From Lucinisca nassula (Eukaryota > Mollusca > Bivalvia > Lucinida > Lucinidae), in contig OY757014.1 in assembly GCA_963580285.1 (NCBI GenBank), forward strand, positions 13,592,725 to 13,656,724: a stretch of DNA of 64,000 bases, written 5' to 3'. Of the stretch, positions 53,430 through 64,000 are shown piece after piece (the stretch's first letter is position 1; each line of letters opens with the position of its first letter). The notes beneath the pieces were generated by a model that saw only the letters and a program-made list of their open reading frames with translations, made no database searches and had not been told where the DNA came from. Both the position numbers and the translations under genes were made by a program.

Positions 53430-53800
53430 CTAATCGGAGCTGAAAAGATAATCGATTAACAGTCCTGTCATTGCGATCGATAATCGATTAGTAATCGCTA
53501 AGGTTTTTGTCATGGTTTTACCTGTCTGACTTTCTGTCTGAGCATGACTCTTACCATATGTTGCACTTTACCATATGTATATTTGAACAGACAGGCCTGA
53601 GCAAACAGTGTAGACCCAGATGAGACGCCGCATAATGCGGCGTCTCATCAGGGTCTGCACTGTTTGCCACACATCCAGCTATTTTAGGCATGCCTTTGGG
53701 TAGTAAATTGTACCTATCAAGTAACCGATTAAAAGCAAATCAGAAATGATAATCATTTTTTTTTTAGAATTTATCGATCGATTAATAGATTATACGATTT
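53430..53800. repeat. ATCGATTA-rich foldback flanks around an F element
   Basis: Left TAATCGATTAACAG and GATCGATAATCGATTAGTAA; right TTATCGATCGATTAATAGAT. Between them lies an F element (core 53595-53670: AGACGCCGCATAATGCGGCG). Confidence 0.5.
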
Positions 53801-53819
53801 ATCGTGTCAGCCTTATCCA

Positions 53820-54005
53820 TGCCCTTTATTTTTCTTGTTCTTGGGATCATTGATTCCATTGTGGGGTTTTGAAATAACTGTGGGTCACAAATGAGGCATA
53901 ATTTGCCGAAACTAGCTAGTCTGTCCCAGAAAAACTTCATACTGTTCAGTTATACGGTGTGTTCCTTGATAACAAAGGTTAACCCTTTTAGAACATATTC
54001 TAGCC
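53820..54005 (-). mobile_element. Family T fragment
   Basis: TTGGGATCATTGATTCCATT, TGCCGAAACTAGCTAGTC and AACCCTTTTAGAACATATTC, antisense to 7489-7946. Confidence 0.65.
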
Positions 54006-54094
54006 ATTCCGCCCAAACAAACCGCTAGGGTTTATATGCAGAAAACAAATCCTAAAATATATGCAGGAACGGTCCTACTCTCACCATTTCGCCT

Positions 54095-54275
54095 GGGCAG
54101 GCTTTGGTGTCTTGTATGGCAGGTGTGACTAAACCATAATGGAACCGTCAACAGCGTAAAGCCAAAAGGACAGTTACTTTCCCACAAAATGTCCAACTGA
54201 CTATTCAAAACAAAAAGAGATAAGCGATACACACATTCAAACACGAACCATAACAAAATAAAACGCGACAGATCA
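54095..54275 (-). mobile_element. Family H retroelement 3' fragment
   Basis: GGTGTCTTGTATGGCAGG, AAGCCAAAAGGACAGTTACT to AATAAAACGCGACAGA. Confidence 0.7.
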
Positions 54276-54308
54276 TTAAGTTTTCACATTTTTGTTCTGA
54301 AAAGGAGA

Positions 54309-54785
54309 ATTCTAACACAGCGCGCCTATATAAGCAATGGAAAATAACTGTGTTTTATTCTGCAACAGATCACAGCTCGGAAGAGCGTGACGAGTGACGG
54401 CATTAAAAACTGACAATTTATGACGTCACTAGTCAATTTCCTTGACGTTAGACGGTGTAACGTCATTTTCTCGTATCGAAAAGTAAGAAAAGGATATAAA
54501 TGCATGTGTTTCACTCGATAATTGTAGCGGGATTTCTTCTAACAATGGCGAAAAGTTGTGAGAATTTGAAGTGAACAACAGCATTATTGCCGAGTTTCAG
54601 CGTGTTAGAATCGAAATAGATCAGCCCTAGCTGGTGATTTGTTAGGTAATAAATCAGTTTGTCGGTCAGTTGTAAGTAGACAAATCACGCGCGCTACGCG
54701 CTCGTGATTTGTCTACTTTACAACTGACCTCCAAACTGTGATTTCTTACTCTACAAATCACAGCTAGAGCTGATCTATTTCTTAA
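54309..54785. mobile_element. Element S foldback copy
   Basis: ATTCTAACACAGCGCGCCTA start, TGACGTCA at 54421-54428, ATATAAATGCATGTGTTTCA near 54493, AATCACGCGCGCTACGCGCT hairpin near 54682, and AATCACAGCTAGAGCTGATC end. No coding frame. Confidence 0.75.
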
Positions 54786-55562
54786 ATAAAACACTGTTTT
54801 TCTGCGCCAAAGGAAAAAAGACAGGTCTTCAGATACGGAAGAGTAATAAGGAAACTTTGTTGTTTCTCTGTTTACATACCGAACTTTTTCCTTCATAGGC
54901 GGCGATCGGAATAAGTCGTGAATTTCCGTTAAAACCTATCTGGGCGAGATATTCCAGTTATCTCCCTGTACACCACTGGGATCAAGGTACAGAATAGCCA
55001 ATATTTTTTCTCCAGTCGCTGACCTCAGGGAATCATTAATCATATATCTGCAGATATGACACTTTGATCTACCTGTAGGTATTCAAAGGAGCGCTTAAGT
55101 AGTGCTCAAATTAAGGCTATCTAACTGTGAAAAAGAACTTCTTGAAGTAACAACCATGCCTTTGCATTTCGAGCCAACTAGTATGAACGAACATTTTTAA
55201 CATAATGAAGAGCTACATTATGTAGAATTGCTTAATAATAATAATAATCATAATAATTATTATTATTATAATTATCAATATTATTATTATTATTAGTAGT
55301 AGTAGTGTTTTTTTTTTGTTGTTGTTTTTTTATTATTTATTTATTTTTTTTTTTTTTTGACATGTAGGATATTGGGTCTATATCTCTTGTCAGTGTCTTG
55401 TCCAGTGATTTTAAATAAGGATTAAGGTCAAACATGATATGTGAAATCTCTTGACTCCGATCTTTTTATGCATTTATTTTATCTATTTTATTTATTTAAA
55501 TAAATAACGCCATGAAAAATATTGTTAGCCAATCACGAACACACGCCTATAAGACTCGATAA
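54786..55562. other. Low-copy DNA with simple repeats
   Basis: (AAT)n/(ATT)n from about 55229 to 55300 and T-rich tracts to 55358. No gene signature. Confidence 0.5.
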
Positions 55563-55576
55563 AGATGAACTCAGAT

Positions 55577-55871
55577 TTTGTTTGTTTGTTTGATTTGAGG
55601 TTTAACTTCCCCGTCAACACGGTAAAGGTCATTTTGGGGACGTTGCTTACAATTTTGTGGGACTTTTACCCGACATGAGATGAAATGACATCCCAAGCCC
55701 TGTCGCCAAATGAAACCAATAGGGTTTATTAGCATCCGCCTCGCACCGCGGTTCCTGGACATGCAGGCTTAGATCCTCTAAGCGGTTACCAGTACTATTG
55801 TGCGGGCCGGATTCAGCGTGGAAGCATCATGCAGCCCATATATTTCTTCAAGCCCCTATGGGCGGGAGCCG
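55577..55871 (-). mobile_element. Family A retroposon, full length
   Basis: AGATGAACTCAGAT is duplicated perfectly at 55563-55576 and 55872-55885 (14 bp). Confidence 0.95.
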
Positions 55872-55914
55872 AGATGAACTCAGATGAGAAAGTTCTTACA
55901 TTAAAACCAATTTT

Positions 55915-56195
55915 GTTCCATGACGAAAACACGCCTATACATATACATTGTAAATTTTACCACCAAAATATGAAAATTTTCAGATGAAAAAAAAAATGAT
56001 ATTTTTTTTCTTATTTCTGCTCAAGACATAGATTGTGGATACTCGTTAGAACCGCCTCGGCGAGGCAGTTCTAACGAGTACCCACAATCTATGTTTTTAA
56101 AAAGAAATAATAAAAATAATGTATACCCCTGGAAACCCAAGTTTTACAATAATGAAAGTGGGGTTATAGGGGGTCAAATTTTCGTGATGGTCTGC
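55915..56195. mobile_element. Family B foldback element
   Basis: Outer GACGAAAACACGCCTATA and GGGGGTCAAATTTTCGTGATG; inner TAGATTGTGGATACTCGTTA against TAACGAGTACCCACAATCTA around CCTCGGCGAGG. Confidence 0.85.
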
Positions 56196-56199
56196 CGCA

Positions 56200-57240
56200 G
56201 TCATAATTGACACCTTAAGAGTTAACATTACACCGATATACAGTATATTGTATAAGATATTTCCTGAATAATTAAAAGGACGCCATAAAAAGTAACTTAT
56301 AGGTAAACACATTTTGAAAAATGTTGTCTTCCCAAGTCATGATTGACACCTTAAGAGTTAACACTACACCAATATACAGTATATTGTATAAGATATTCCC
56401 TGAATAATTGAAAGGACGCCATAAAAGTTACATAATGTGTAAACACAGATAAGCCTATTTATATATTTATTTATTTATGTATTTATTTATTATAAAGGAC
56501 ATTTCACTCATATTTGAATAGGCTGTAATGTTTGTCCTAAACAATTTAAACACGCTTTCGAAAACTGTTGTTTGTCGAGCTTTGGTTGACACTTTAAGAA
56601 TTCAAGAAAGATATAAAAAGTGCATTAAAAGTCGGTCATAGAAGGTGATTTCAGATACGGCATATTTATTTATTTATTTATTTATTAAAATGGGGCATAC
56701 AATTAATATGTGAATGGGCTGCAATAGTTTTATGATCACATCACAAAAACACCCCATATTACCCACTTTTATGTAGTAGAATATGGATCATTATTTTTCT
56801 TATTTCTGCTAAAAAAGTATTGTTGTTTGTCGTAAGAACCGCCTCGCTGAGGTGGAACTAACGATTCCATAAATTTATGTTTCGAGAAGAAATACGAAAA
56901 GTAGCATTTTTTTTAATCTGAATACTTTCATTTTTTGGTGGTAAAATTCACAATTTGTATAATAGACGTGTTTTCAAAATTAATCAACTCAAAACCTGGA
57001 AAATGTCATCTGCACTAGTTATGATTTACACTTTAAGAGTTAATAAAACTGTACATAAATCAAGACACTACAAAATTTGTCTATCAAATCAATCACAAAA
57101 AGTGAACAATGATGAGACTGTTTATTTGTTTATTTATTTATTTATTTAATTTAATTAATCAAATTGTTATCTTCAATGTTATGATTGGCACTTTAAGGGT
57201 TACGTGGATTGACACTATAAAGATTAACACATAGTAGGGG
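56200..57240. repeat. Repeat AA: tandem units with TTGACACCTTAAGAGTTAA
   Basis: Two adjacent ~130-bp units (56203 and 56333) are >90% alike by eye (ATACAGTATATTGTATAAGA, AAAGGACGCCATAAAA). Looser copies of GACACTTTAAGAGTTAA follow near 56589, 57028, 57186 and 57209. (ATTT)n tracts occur at 56460-56490, 56665-56690 and 57120-57147. Confidence 0.6.
56742..56978. mobile_element. Family B foldback element, diverged
   Basis: CATCACAAAAACACC, TTTTTCTTATTTCTGC, AGAACCGCCTCGCTGAGG and TAGACGTGTTTTC in family order. Confidence 0.7.
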
Positions 57241-57295
57241 ACGACGGGCACGCGCCAACTCATTGTTAAATTAAAGCACGTTTGTTAACTTCGTC

Positions 57296-57628
57296 ATCAC
57301 GATAACACACCTATATAATTCTGACCCACGTGTACCCCACTTTTATATAGTACAACCGTTACTGGGGTTTATAGGGGTATATATTATTTATTTGACTGTT
57401 ACTATAAAACCTCAAATCAAACAAGCAAAAAGAAATGCCTTTATTAACCTTTAAACTAAAGACATACCTTTGATATGCTGAAAATAGTGGAAAATTCGGA
57501 CAGAGGACGGTTTCTACTAAAATAGATTCTTTCATCTCTGAATTATTATAACAATTGTTTGTATCGCCTTATATTGCCATTATGTATGATGGATTGAGAG
57601 AATAAAATATTTGATTGATTGATTGATC
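57296..57628 (+). mobile_element. Half of a B element joined to a LINE 3' end
   Basis: 57296-57400 is the left half of B (CACCTATATAATTCTGACCC, ACTGGGGTTTATAGGGGTAT). A scrap of A tail follows (AAACCTCAAATCAAAC), then a LINE-like terminus: GAGAATAAAATATTTGATTG with a (GATT)n tail at 57609-57626. Confidence 0.5.
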
Positions 57629-57659
57629 CAGCTCTCATCACAAAAACACACCTTTATTA

Positions 57660-58515
57660 TTGTGACTCCTTAAATAAGTTCTGAATAGTTAGATCCTTTG
57701 GAAGCAAAGAATACACCAAATAAATGAAAATAGCAGACTCGGTTTTATTGAGTCTGTTCATGACCAGTACTGAAATGTGCAACACCGGCCACGCCCTCTA
57801 GCACCGGCTTAAGCAGAACTCTATTTTCAAAATGACTCTAAATGAACCCAATGATCCCAAAGGACCAGAAAATATAATCTGCACTATGATGGATGTACGG
57901 GGAGACTTTTTACGGCCGCCACACGGCACAGACCCAGCTGCAGTGAAGACAAATAAGTTCTGAATAGTTAGATCCCTTGGAAGCAAAGAATACACCAAAT
58001 AAACTAAAATAGCAGACTCGGTTTTATTGAGTCTGTTCATCACCAGTACTGAAATGTGCGACACCGGTCACGCCCTATAGCACCGGCTTAAGCAGAACTC
58101 TATTTTCAAAATGATTCTAAATGAACCCAATGATCCCAAAGGACCAGAAAATATAATCTGCACTATGATGGATTTTCGGGGAAAATTTTTACGGCCGCCA
58201 CACGGCACAGCACCAGCTGCAGTGAAGATAAATAAGTTCTGAATAGGTAGATCATTTGATAGCAAAGAATACACCAAATAAACGAAAATAGCAGACTCGA
58301 TTTTATGGAGTCTGTTCATGACCAGTACTGAAATGTGCGACACCGGCCACGCCCTCTAGCACCGGCTTAAGCAGAACTCTATTTTCAAAATGATTCTAAA
58401 TGAACCCAATGATCCCAAAGGACCAGAAAATATAATCTGCACTATGATGGATGTACGGGGAGACTTTTTACGGCCGCCACACGGCACAGCACCAGCTGCA
58501 GTGAAGATAAATAAG
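57660..58515 (+). repeat. Family T tandem array, three ~279-bp units
   Basis: Unit starts (AATAAGTTCTGAATAG) at about 57674, 57951 and 58231, with a fourth begun at 58508. Units are nearly identical, which keeps one minus frame open in each (57798-58064, 58068-58343). ACCGGCCACGCCCT and TTTTACGGCCGCCACACGGC are diagnostic. Confidence 0.85.
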
Positions 58516-58765
58516 TTTTATACAGTAAAACTGGGGTTTACAGTAGTATACATTATTTTTTCTTATTTTTGATCAAAACAAAGATTGTGGATACTCGTTA
58601 GAACTGCCTCATCGAGGCGGCTCTAACGAGTTCCTTTAATCTATTTTTGGAACAGAAGTATGAAAAATAGCAGAATTTTCTATCTAAACATTTTCTTTCT
58701 TTTTTTTTTTTTTTTTTTTTTTTTGTGGTAATATTTGTCAGTATAGGCGTGATTTCGTAATGTGA
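58516..58765. mobile_element. Family B foldback element with T-run
   Basis: Left end missing at the T junction. Centre TCGTTAGAACTGCCTC against GAGGCGGCTCTAACGA, right end TATAGGCGTGATTTCG. About 25 T at 58700-58724. Confidence 0.8.
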
Positions 58766-58959
58766 AATTAGACAATTCCATTTTTATTGATGGTGGTTTA
58801 GTCAAAGTCATCAACAGACTGGAAACAATGTAGATCTGGAGAAAAGACGGCTCATCCTGAGCAGTCGCACCATGCTCTACACTGTTTGCAAAGTAACTGT
58901 GCGGACAGGCAGAGTTGAAACTTATTAACAGAAATCAACAGACAGCAAACAGTGTTTTG

Positions 58960-59145
58960 TTCTGCACAAAACATAGATTGTTGGTGCTCGTTTGAACCCC
59001 CTCGATGAGGCGAATGTGCACTGTACTGGTTAACCGCTTACGTATAAGCTTGCTCAGGAAAAGTGTGGACAGGTAAACTGACCGGCTAAAAACTGACCTA
59101 AATAGTGTTGACTGGGCCGTTAAACTCCAATACAAACAAACAAAA
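58960..59145. other. Patchwork of B, K and A scraps
   Basis: AACATAGATTGTTGGTGCTC (B), AATGTGCACTGTACTGGTTA (K) and GTTGACTGGGCCGTTAAACT with AAACAAACAAAA (A 3' end) lie within 190 bases. Confidence 0.45.
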
Positions 59146-59944
59146 TCAATCACTGGCTTCAGACTGCCAATTAACTTTTCATGTTGGTTTTAATCGCCAT
59201 TTAATCGCCATTTCACAGTTAATGATTTCGACAATTTTTGTCCTTTTGACATATTTGCCGCCCATTCATAATGAATGAAAACATAAATGTAACAAAACTG
59301 AGACAAAATAAAAGAAAGAAATCCGAGAAATATAACCACTGTATCAAGTTTATTATCCGCATGTTGTTTATTAATAGTAATTACAAAAATAATACAAAAA
59401 AGCTTTACAGGTTTGATACGATTTCTGGTACATATAATGTGGACTTAGCGATTTTCGCATCATGAACTGCAGTACTGAAAACCAGCTTATAAACGATTTT
59501 TAAGCTCTCGGGGAAGCAATTTATCATTTTTCAGTAGAAATAAACTTTATATCATCGTAAACTTTGAACAACTGTCTAACAGTATATAACAGTGACTTAA
59601 TTCCAAACAAATCATTTCTATTTAATATTGGCAACCAAACATGGAAATCTGAACGTTTTTTTTTTTAAAAATACATTGCCGTCTATGGCGCATATAGGCA
59701 TGACATTAAATTGCAGATGGAAGCAATAAGAATGAATTATTCATCACTTTGAAATGCACCAAATAAAACTTGAATAATTTTCTTACATGAGGATAACAGT
59801 GACTTTTTTTCTAGTGTTAAGGATAAATAAGATTCGAGGACTTAAGATTTTTTTCCTTCATAATTTTAATATAAAAACCTTCAAAATATACAGGTAACTT
59901 TAACTGCCGATTTCCTACGGAAATCGATATTCTACTCGGTAATT
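59146..59944. other. No recognisable feature
   Basis: AT-rich low-copy DNA, no coding or repeat signature. Confidence 0.5.
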
Positions 59945-60430
59945 TCCGGCGAATGAAGGACAGCTCTAACTGTGATTTGTAGAGTAATAAATAACAGTTT
60001 GGAGGTCAGTTGTTAAGTAGCCAAATCACGAGCGCGTAGCGCGCGTGATTTGTCTACTTACAACCGACCGACAAACTGTGATTTATTACTCAACAAATCG
60101 TATATTAGAGCTGATATATTTCGATTCTAACACGCTGAAAATCGGCAATAATGTTGTTGTTTCCTTCAAAATCTCACAACCTTTCGCCATTGTTAGAAGA
60201 AATTCCGCTAAAATTATCGACTGAAACACATGCATTTATATCCTTTTCTTACGTTTTCGATGCGACAAAATGACGTTACACCGTCTAACGTCAAGGAAAT
60301 CGACTAGTGACGTCATAAATTGACAGTTTTTAATGACGTCACTCGTCACGCTCTTCCAAGCTGTGTTTTGTTGCAGAATAAAACACAGTTATTTTCCATT
60401 GCCTATATACGCGCGCTGTGTTAGAATAAA
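59945..60430. mobile_element. Element S foldback copy, inverted relative to 54309
   Basis: TCTAACTGTGATTTGTAGAG to GCGCGCTGTGTTAGAAT. TGACGTCA at 60308-60315 and 60334-60341. Hairpin AATCACGAGCGCGTAGCGCG. TTTCGCCATTGTTAGAAG is the complement of the ACAATGGCGAA module. Confidence 0.8.
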
Positions 60431-60559
60431 GCATATACATGATACTTAGTGTACAGTCATCAAAACTAGACAGTGTCATTATAAGTAAAACGCCACCACT
60501 ACAACATTTTAACATGATATATTCAAAACATGCTATCCCCCATTACTCATGCTTGTCAG

Positions 60560-60815
60560 GAGCTTTTAACATGTATCCTCCGTGATCTCGTTTCTCTTTG
60601 GTTTAATCAAAACAAACTAGAACTTACAGCTTTTCGAAAACACAGGGACTGCGGAGAATGGAAGCTCTCTGCTATCGATCCTCATGATAGACAAGCCTGG
60701 AGATCTGGTGTAAGATCTGCCATGCGTGCAGCAAGCCAGCTACCTGGAAGAGGGCCCACTTATGTGGACGTAGCCCCTGTATCTGCACGTTAATAAAAAT
60801 CCGTTGATGATGATG
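60560..60815 (+). pseudogene. Probable LINE ORF2 C-terminus
   Basis: Frame ends RKHRDCGEWKLSAIDPHDRQ, AWRSGVRSAMRAASQLPGRG, PTYVDVAPVSAR, stop at 60791. The DRxxWRSxVRxAMRAAS pattern is the familiar end of a molluscan LINE ORF2. The 3' UTR is only ~20 bases, then GATGATGATGATGATTG, a LINE-style tail repeat. Confidence 0.55.
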
Positions 60816-60827
60816 ATGATTGTTCGA

Positions 60828-60965
60828 TATAAAAAGATTGGGTACAACATAAATATTTAACGACATACTGCATGCATGGTTGTCAACTCAATCACGGTTG
60901 ATAACTTTGCTTTCCTCTTTAATTGCACGACGGTGGGTCAAGACTAAGATTCTATGACGGTGCCT
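60828..60965 (+). pseudogene. C-terminal scrap of the H-family RT
   Basis: Sense frames give RYKKIGYN-like and TACMVV-like pieces (GATATAAAAAGATTGGGTAC; CTGCATGCATGGTTGTCAAC), ending TTCTATGACGGTGCC, equivalent to 48480-48580 in reverse. Confidence 0.55.
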
Positions 60966-61034
60966 TTGGAAACAAAAAAACAGATAAAAGAACGAAAAGC
61001 GGAGACTCGGTTTTACTGAGTCTATTCCTACACA

Positions 61035-61740
61035 GCAATATAGTTTGCAAAACAGAAGTGACGGCAATGATCAGGAATCGATACAATTAACCCACAGCTC
61101 CCATCAGTGACACCAAAGGGAAATAAACACAAACATGAAACAACATACCCGAATGGAAACATCAACAGCGGAAAGCCAAAAGGACAGTTACTTTCCCACA
61201 AAATGGCCAACTGGCTATCCAAAACAAAATAATATAAGCGATACAAACACACAAAGACGGACCATAACAAAAAAAAAAAAAAAAAAAAAAACGCGACAGA
61301 ACAACCGTATTGACACGGTCAGTGAAACGAATTCCACTGGGGGGCTTAAATCGATTTTACGCGCCCACAGTCTTCGCCCTTACTCCCGTCGCGATTGAGA
61401 CAAATAATTTGTTCCGTCCGAATGAAGGCCTCCTAACTCATCAGTGCAACATCTCCGTGAACACAAAAAATCGAACAACCACAGAGCTGAAAGAACGGTG
61501 AGGACTCGACGGCAAGAAACCACTTAAATGCTGGAGCAAACGAAAACCAACAGTTAGATTCAGAGGGGCTCAACCGGAGACAGAGCATCAGGCACCAACC
61601 AACATTACATAGAATTAGATACTCTCTAATTCTCTGTAAGCTGGAACCGTCATAGAATCTGAGGCCTGGGGCGTGCAATGAAAGAGGAAAGCAAAGTTAT
61701 CAACCGTGATTGGGTTAACAACCATGCATGCAGTCTGTCG
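61035..61740 (-). mobile_element. Family H retroelement 3' region with poly-A expansion
   Basis: CAAAACAGAAGTGACGGCAA through GGGCTTAAATCGATTTTACG to TGCATGCAGTCTGTCG. An A run at 61268-61290 sits at a site that is only A5 in other copies. Confidence 0.85.
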
Positions 61741-61912
61741 TTAAATAAATCTGAAAATATATAACCGCAATGACTTCAGCACCCAATTTCGTAAAATCAT
61801 TCTTCGATATAAAATGATTGGGTAAAACATAATATTTATACGACAGACTGCATGCATGGTAGTTGACCCAATCACGGTTGGCAACTTTGCTTCCCTCTTT
61901 AATTGCACATTT
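61741..61912 (+). mobile_element. Inverted upstream piece of the same H copy
   Basis: Opposite orientation to 61035-61740. Encodes NRNDFSTQFRKIILRYK then TACMVVDPITVGNFASLFNC. It overlaps the preceding piece by ~70 bases (61672-61740 against 61843-61912), like a 5' inversion. Confidence 0.75.
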
Positions 61913-61924
61913 ATAATTGTCATT

Positions 61925-62655
61925 TTTTTCTGGTGCCGTGCGATCTAGTTTTACGCCTTCGACAGTTCCGAAGCGAGACAATATCAAAATCGGGCGTTTT
62001 AGATATATTACCCTCCTGATAAATGTTGTCATTAAAACCAAATGGTAAAGGTGTCTGTAATAATCTAATCCATTTTAATTCAGTTTCACGCCGTTTAATA
62101 ATTTTAAACCTTGCTGTAGAATTTACATCATAGTACATTTTTTCCACTGGCTGTATAGAAATACTCGTATATATTTTATAGACTGACCTGTACGTTTGAA
62201 ATGACGGTACAAGAAATTGTCAGTGTTTTTAGGCTTAATCATTCAACGATAGTGTTCGTTAAATCGTGTTTTAACATGCGATTAGTTTGCCCGACGTACT
62301 GCATTTTACAATTTGCAGTACGTCAGGTTATCACATATATCATATCCGTAGACTTTCATGTCGCATCGGACATGATGACTACAGAAAAACGTTTACCGTT
62401 TAGAGACGAAGAAACGGTAGACGCAGTGCATAAATGTGAACAGCACCTGCACCTCTTAGCATTGCACTTTGAAATACTAGGATACATTCCACTTCTTTTG
62501 AAAGGATTGGTATGTTTCCGAAGTATGAGCGATTTGATAGGAGGTAATCTAACTCTCAGATTATTTTTAAATAAATTAGTACCGCCTGCTCCACTTAAAT
62601 TAACGGAAGCGGCAGAAAACAAATTTTTCGGTCTCACCAGTACCGACGGCAACAT
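61925..62655 (-). pseudogene. Penelope-like element C-terminus: zinc-cluster and GIY-YIG endonuclease relic
   Basis: Minus-strand frames: LILRKHTNPFKRSGMYPSIS, then KCNAKRCRCCSHLCTASTVS (cysteine/histidine cluster), after a frameshift MQYVGQTNRMLKHDLTNTIV (the YVGQT motif of GIY-YIG nucleases), then RRETELKWIRLLQTPLPFGF and NDNIYQEGNIS. This order is that of endonuclease-positive PLE or related elements. At least two frameshifts and a stop disable it. Confidence 0.75.
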
Positions 62656-62710
62656 AGCTATTAAAATTATTAATAAAATGGGGGATCCGAACAGAAGAAG
62701 CAGAATGTAA

Positions 62711-63034
62711 CTAATGGGAGATCTTGTAAGTTTATATTTTGTTTGTTTAAAGGGGCGATACTGTCAAAACTAAATCGATATTCATACCGGTCATTAAGTT
62801 AAACAGTATAAGGAAGAACGGTAAATACTTCAAATAGAAGGCAAGTATAACAAAAGCCCACATAACAGCTATGCCTATAAAAAACCCATATATATCAAAC
62901 AAGCAATTGTTATACAACGAGGTACAAACATCGGTCCAATTAAGACCTTCAACAGGTATCTAAAGGATGTCAAATAAAGGAACGATGAAACGCAATTTTA
63001 AAAGCAATCCCTGAGGGTTGGAAAAATAAGAGAA
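62711..63034. other. Upstream or UTR part of the GIY-YIG element
   Basis: No coding frame; AT-rich. ACCGGTCATTAAGTTAAACA and CAAGCAATTGTTATACAACG look like a diverged retroelement non-coding region, but this is uncertain. Confidence 0.3.
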
Positions 63035-63090
63035 TTAAATGCATGTACGGGGAGACCTTTTACAGCCACCACACGGCACAAACAAAACGG
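63035..63090 (+). mobile_element. Family T fragment
   Basis: TGTACGGGGAGACCTTTTAC and CCACACGGCAC match the T unit end (compare 57893-57930). Confidence 0.6.
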
Positions 63091-63094
63091 CTCT

Positions 63095-63922
63095 GATTTG
63101 CAAAATAGAAGTGAAGGCAATGATCAGGATTCGATACAACCAACAGCTCTCATCAGAGACACTAAAGGGAAAGAAACATAAACATGAAACAACATACCCG
63201 AATGGAAACATCAACAGCGGAAAACCAAAAGGACAGTTACTTTCCCACAAAATGGCCAACTGGCTATCCAAAACAAAATAATATAAGCGATACAAACACT
63301 CAAAGACGGACCATAACAAAAACAACAACAAAAAAAAAAAAAAAAAAAAAAAAAGCGACAGAACAACCGTATTTGCACAGTCAGTGAAACGAATTCCACT
63401 GGGAGGCTTAAATCGATTTTACGTGGCCACAATCCTCGCCCTTACTTCCGTCGCGATTTAGACAAATAATTTGTTCCGTCCGCATGAAGGCCTCCTATCT
63501 CATCAGTACAACATCTCCGTGAACACTAAAAATCAAACAACCACAGAGCTGAAAGAACGGTGAGGACTCGACAGCAAGAAACCACTTAAATGCTGGAGCA
63601 AAAGAAAACCAACTGTTAGACCACGATGGGCCTGACCAGACACAGAGCATCAGGCACCAACCAACATTACATAGAATTAGATACTCTCTTATTCTCTGTA
63701 AGCCTTTACGCTGGAACCGGCATAGAATCTGAGGCCTGGCCCAGCGGCGTGCAATTAAAGAGGGAAGCAAAGCTGTCAACCGTGATTGGGTTAACTACCA
63801 TGCATGCAGTCTGTCGTATAACATTTATGTTGTGTGTTGACGGGAACGTTAGACCTAAAATCAAAAAAAAAAAAAAAAAAAAAAAAAACATTTATGTTGT
63901 ACCCAATCTTTTTATATCGAAG
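63095..63922 (-). mobile_element. Family H retroelement 3' region, split by A
   Basis: CAAAATAGAAGTGAAGGCAA through CACTGGGAGGCTTAAATCG to ATGTTGTACCCAATCTTTTT. An A run at 63330-63354 occupies the same site as in 61035-61740. A short A retroposon interrupts it at 63834. Confidence 0.85.
63834..63887 (+). mobile_element. Family A, extreme 5' truncation with long poly-A
   Basis: Only GTGTTGACGGGAACGTTAGA and ~10 further bases of A remain, then A24 or so. ACATTTATGTTGT is duplicated at 63821-63833 and 63888-63900. A clean retroposition event. Confidence 0.92.
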
Positions 63923-63925
63923 AAG

Positions 63926-64000
63926 TTTGTTTGTTTGTTTGTTTTGAGGTTTAACGTCCCCGTCAACACCGTAAAGGTCATTTAGGCGACGTTGCTTCCA
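63926..64000 (-). mobile_element. Family A retroposon, runs off the window
   Basis: GTTTGTTTGTTTGTTTGTTT then GAGGTTTAACGTCCCCGTCA to the window end. Confidence 0.85.

Noticed and set aside
57798..58343. Two near-identical ~90-codon minus frames suggesting a duplicated gene
   Set aside because: They are the same frame in successive T tandem units. Start and stop positions follow the repeat, and other T copies do not keep the frame open.
62201..62710. 169-codon plus-strand frame, one of the longest in the window
   Set aside because: It is antisense to the GIY-YIG/zinc-cluster relic, whose minus-strand motifs are recognisable. The plus-strand product has none.

Overview
The window is non-coding, repeat-dense animal DNA. 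No intact host protein gene is visible. The repeat types (tRNA-headed SINEs, short foldback elements, long tandem-repeat DNA elements of the kind that open with CTCACCTGAG or ACCCGCTTTTT, Penelope-like reverse transcriptase, AT-rich background, long microsatellites) point to a bivalve mollusc, probably a heterodont clam. The species assignment is inference from general familiarity with such genomes, not from a database search. Family names (A, B, D, F, G, H, J, K, L, M, N, P, Q, R, S, T, U, W, X, Y, AA, AB) are local labels used only in this answer.

Layout. 1-12 kb: scattered retroposon A, a TIR-bounded tandem-repeat element (J), foldback elements F and B, tRNA-SINEs D and P, and tandem family M interrupted by T. 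12.4-14.1 kb: a decayed LINE with endonuclease and reverse-transcriptase pieces. 15.8-25.6 kb and 28.9-29.3 kb: two head-to-tail copies of a ~4-5 kb composite repeat, K. A third copy lies in reverse orientation at about 47.7-52.4 kb. K contains Penelope-like RT N-terminal coding on one strand, two LINE ORF2 fragments on the other, an M tandem array and a tRNA-Ser gene. It is peppered with younger insertions: SINEs A, D and Q, element G, element L, and a 1.1 kb solo LTR with heat-shock elements. 25.7-28.6 kb: tandem-repeat element N. 29.4-31.9 kb: element R plus a cluster of CRE-containing foldback elements (S). 32-36.9 kb and parts of 40-45 kb: mostly low-copy AT-rich DNA. 37-39 kb: element G inserted into an F element. 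41-43 kb: nested A retroposons and a palindromic TCGAAATTTCGA array (W). 45.4-46.7 kb: a decayed LTR-retrotransposon gag and a coiled-coil coding relic. 52.4-64 kb: T tandem arrays, S, B, A and H copies, a LINE C-terminus and a GIY-YIG/zinc-cluster C-terminus of a Penelope-like element.

How the parts relate. Because K is present three times, younger insertions can be read against empty sites in sister copies. This gives clear target-site duplications (TSDs) for several A copies (12-16 bp), one tRNA-SINE P (15 bp), one SINE D (14 bp), the solo LTR (TTCC) and an H copy inside a tRNA-Ser gene (TAAG). H appears to be the 5'-truncated 3' end of the same retroelement whose RT N-terminus sits in K. 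Its catalytic centre is not in the window. The most interesting regulatory signals are three heat-shock-element clusters before a TATA box in the solo LTR, six perfect nuclear-receptor DR1 motifs in J, and perfect TGACGTCA palindromes in three different foldback families.
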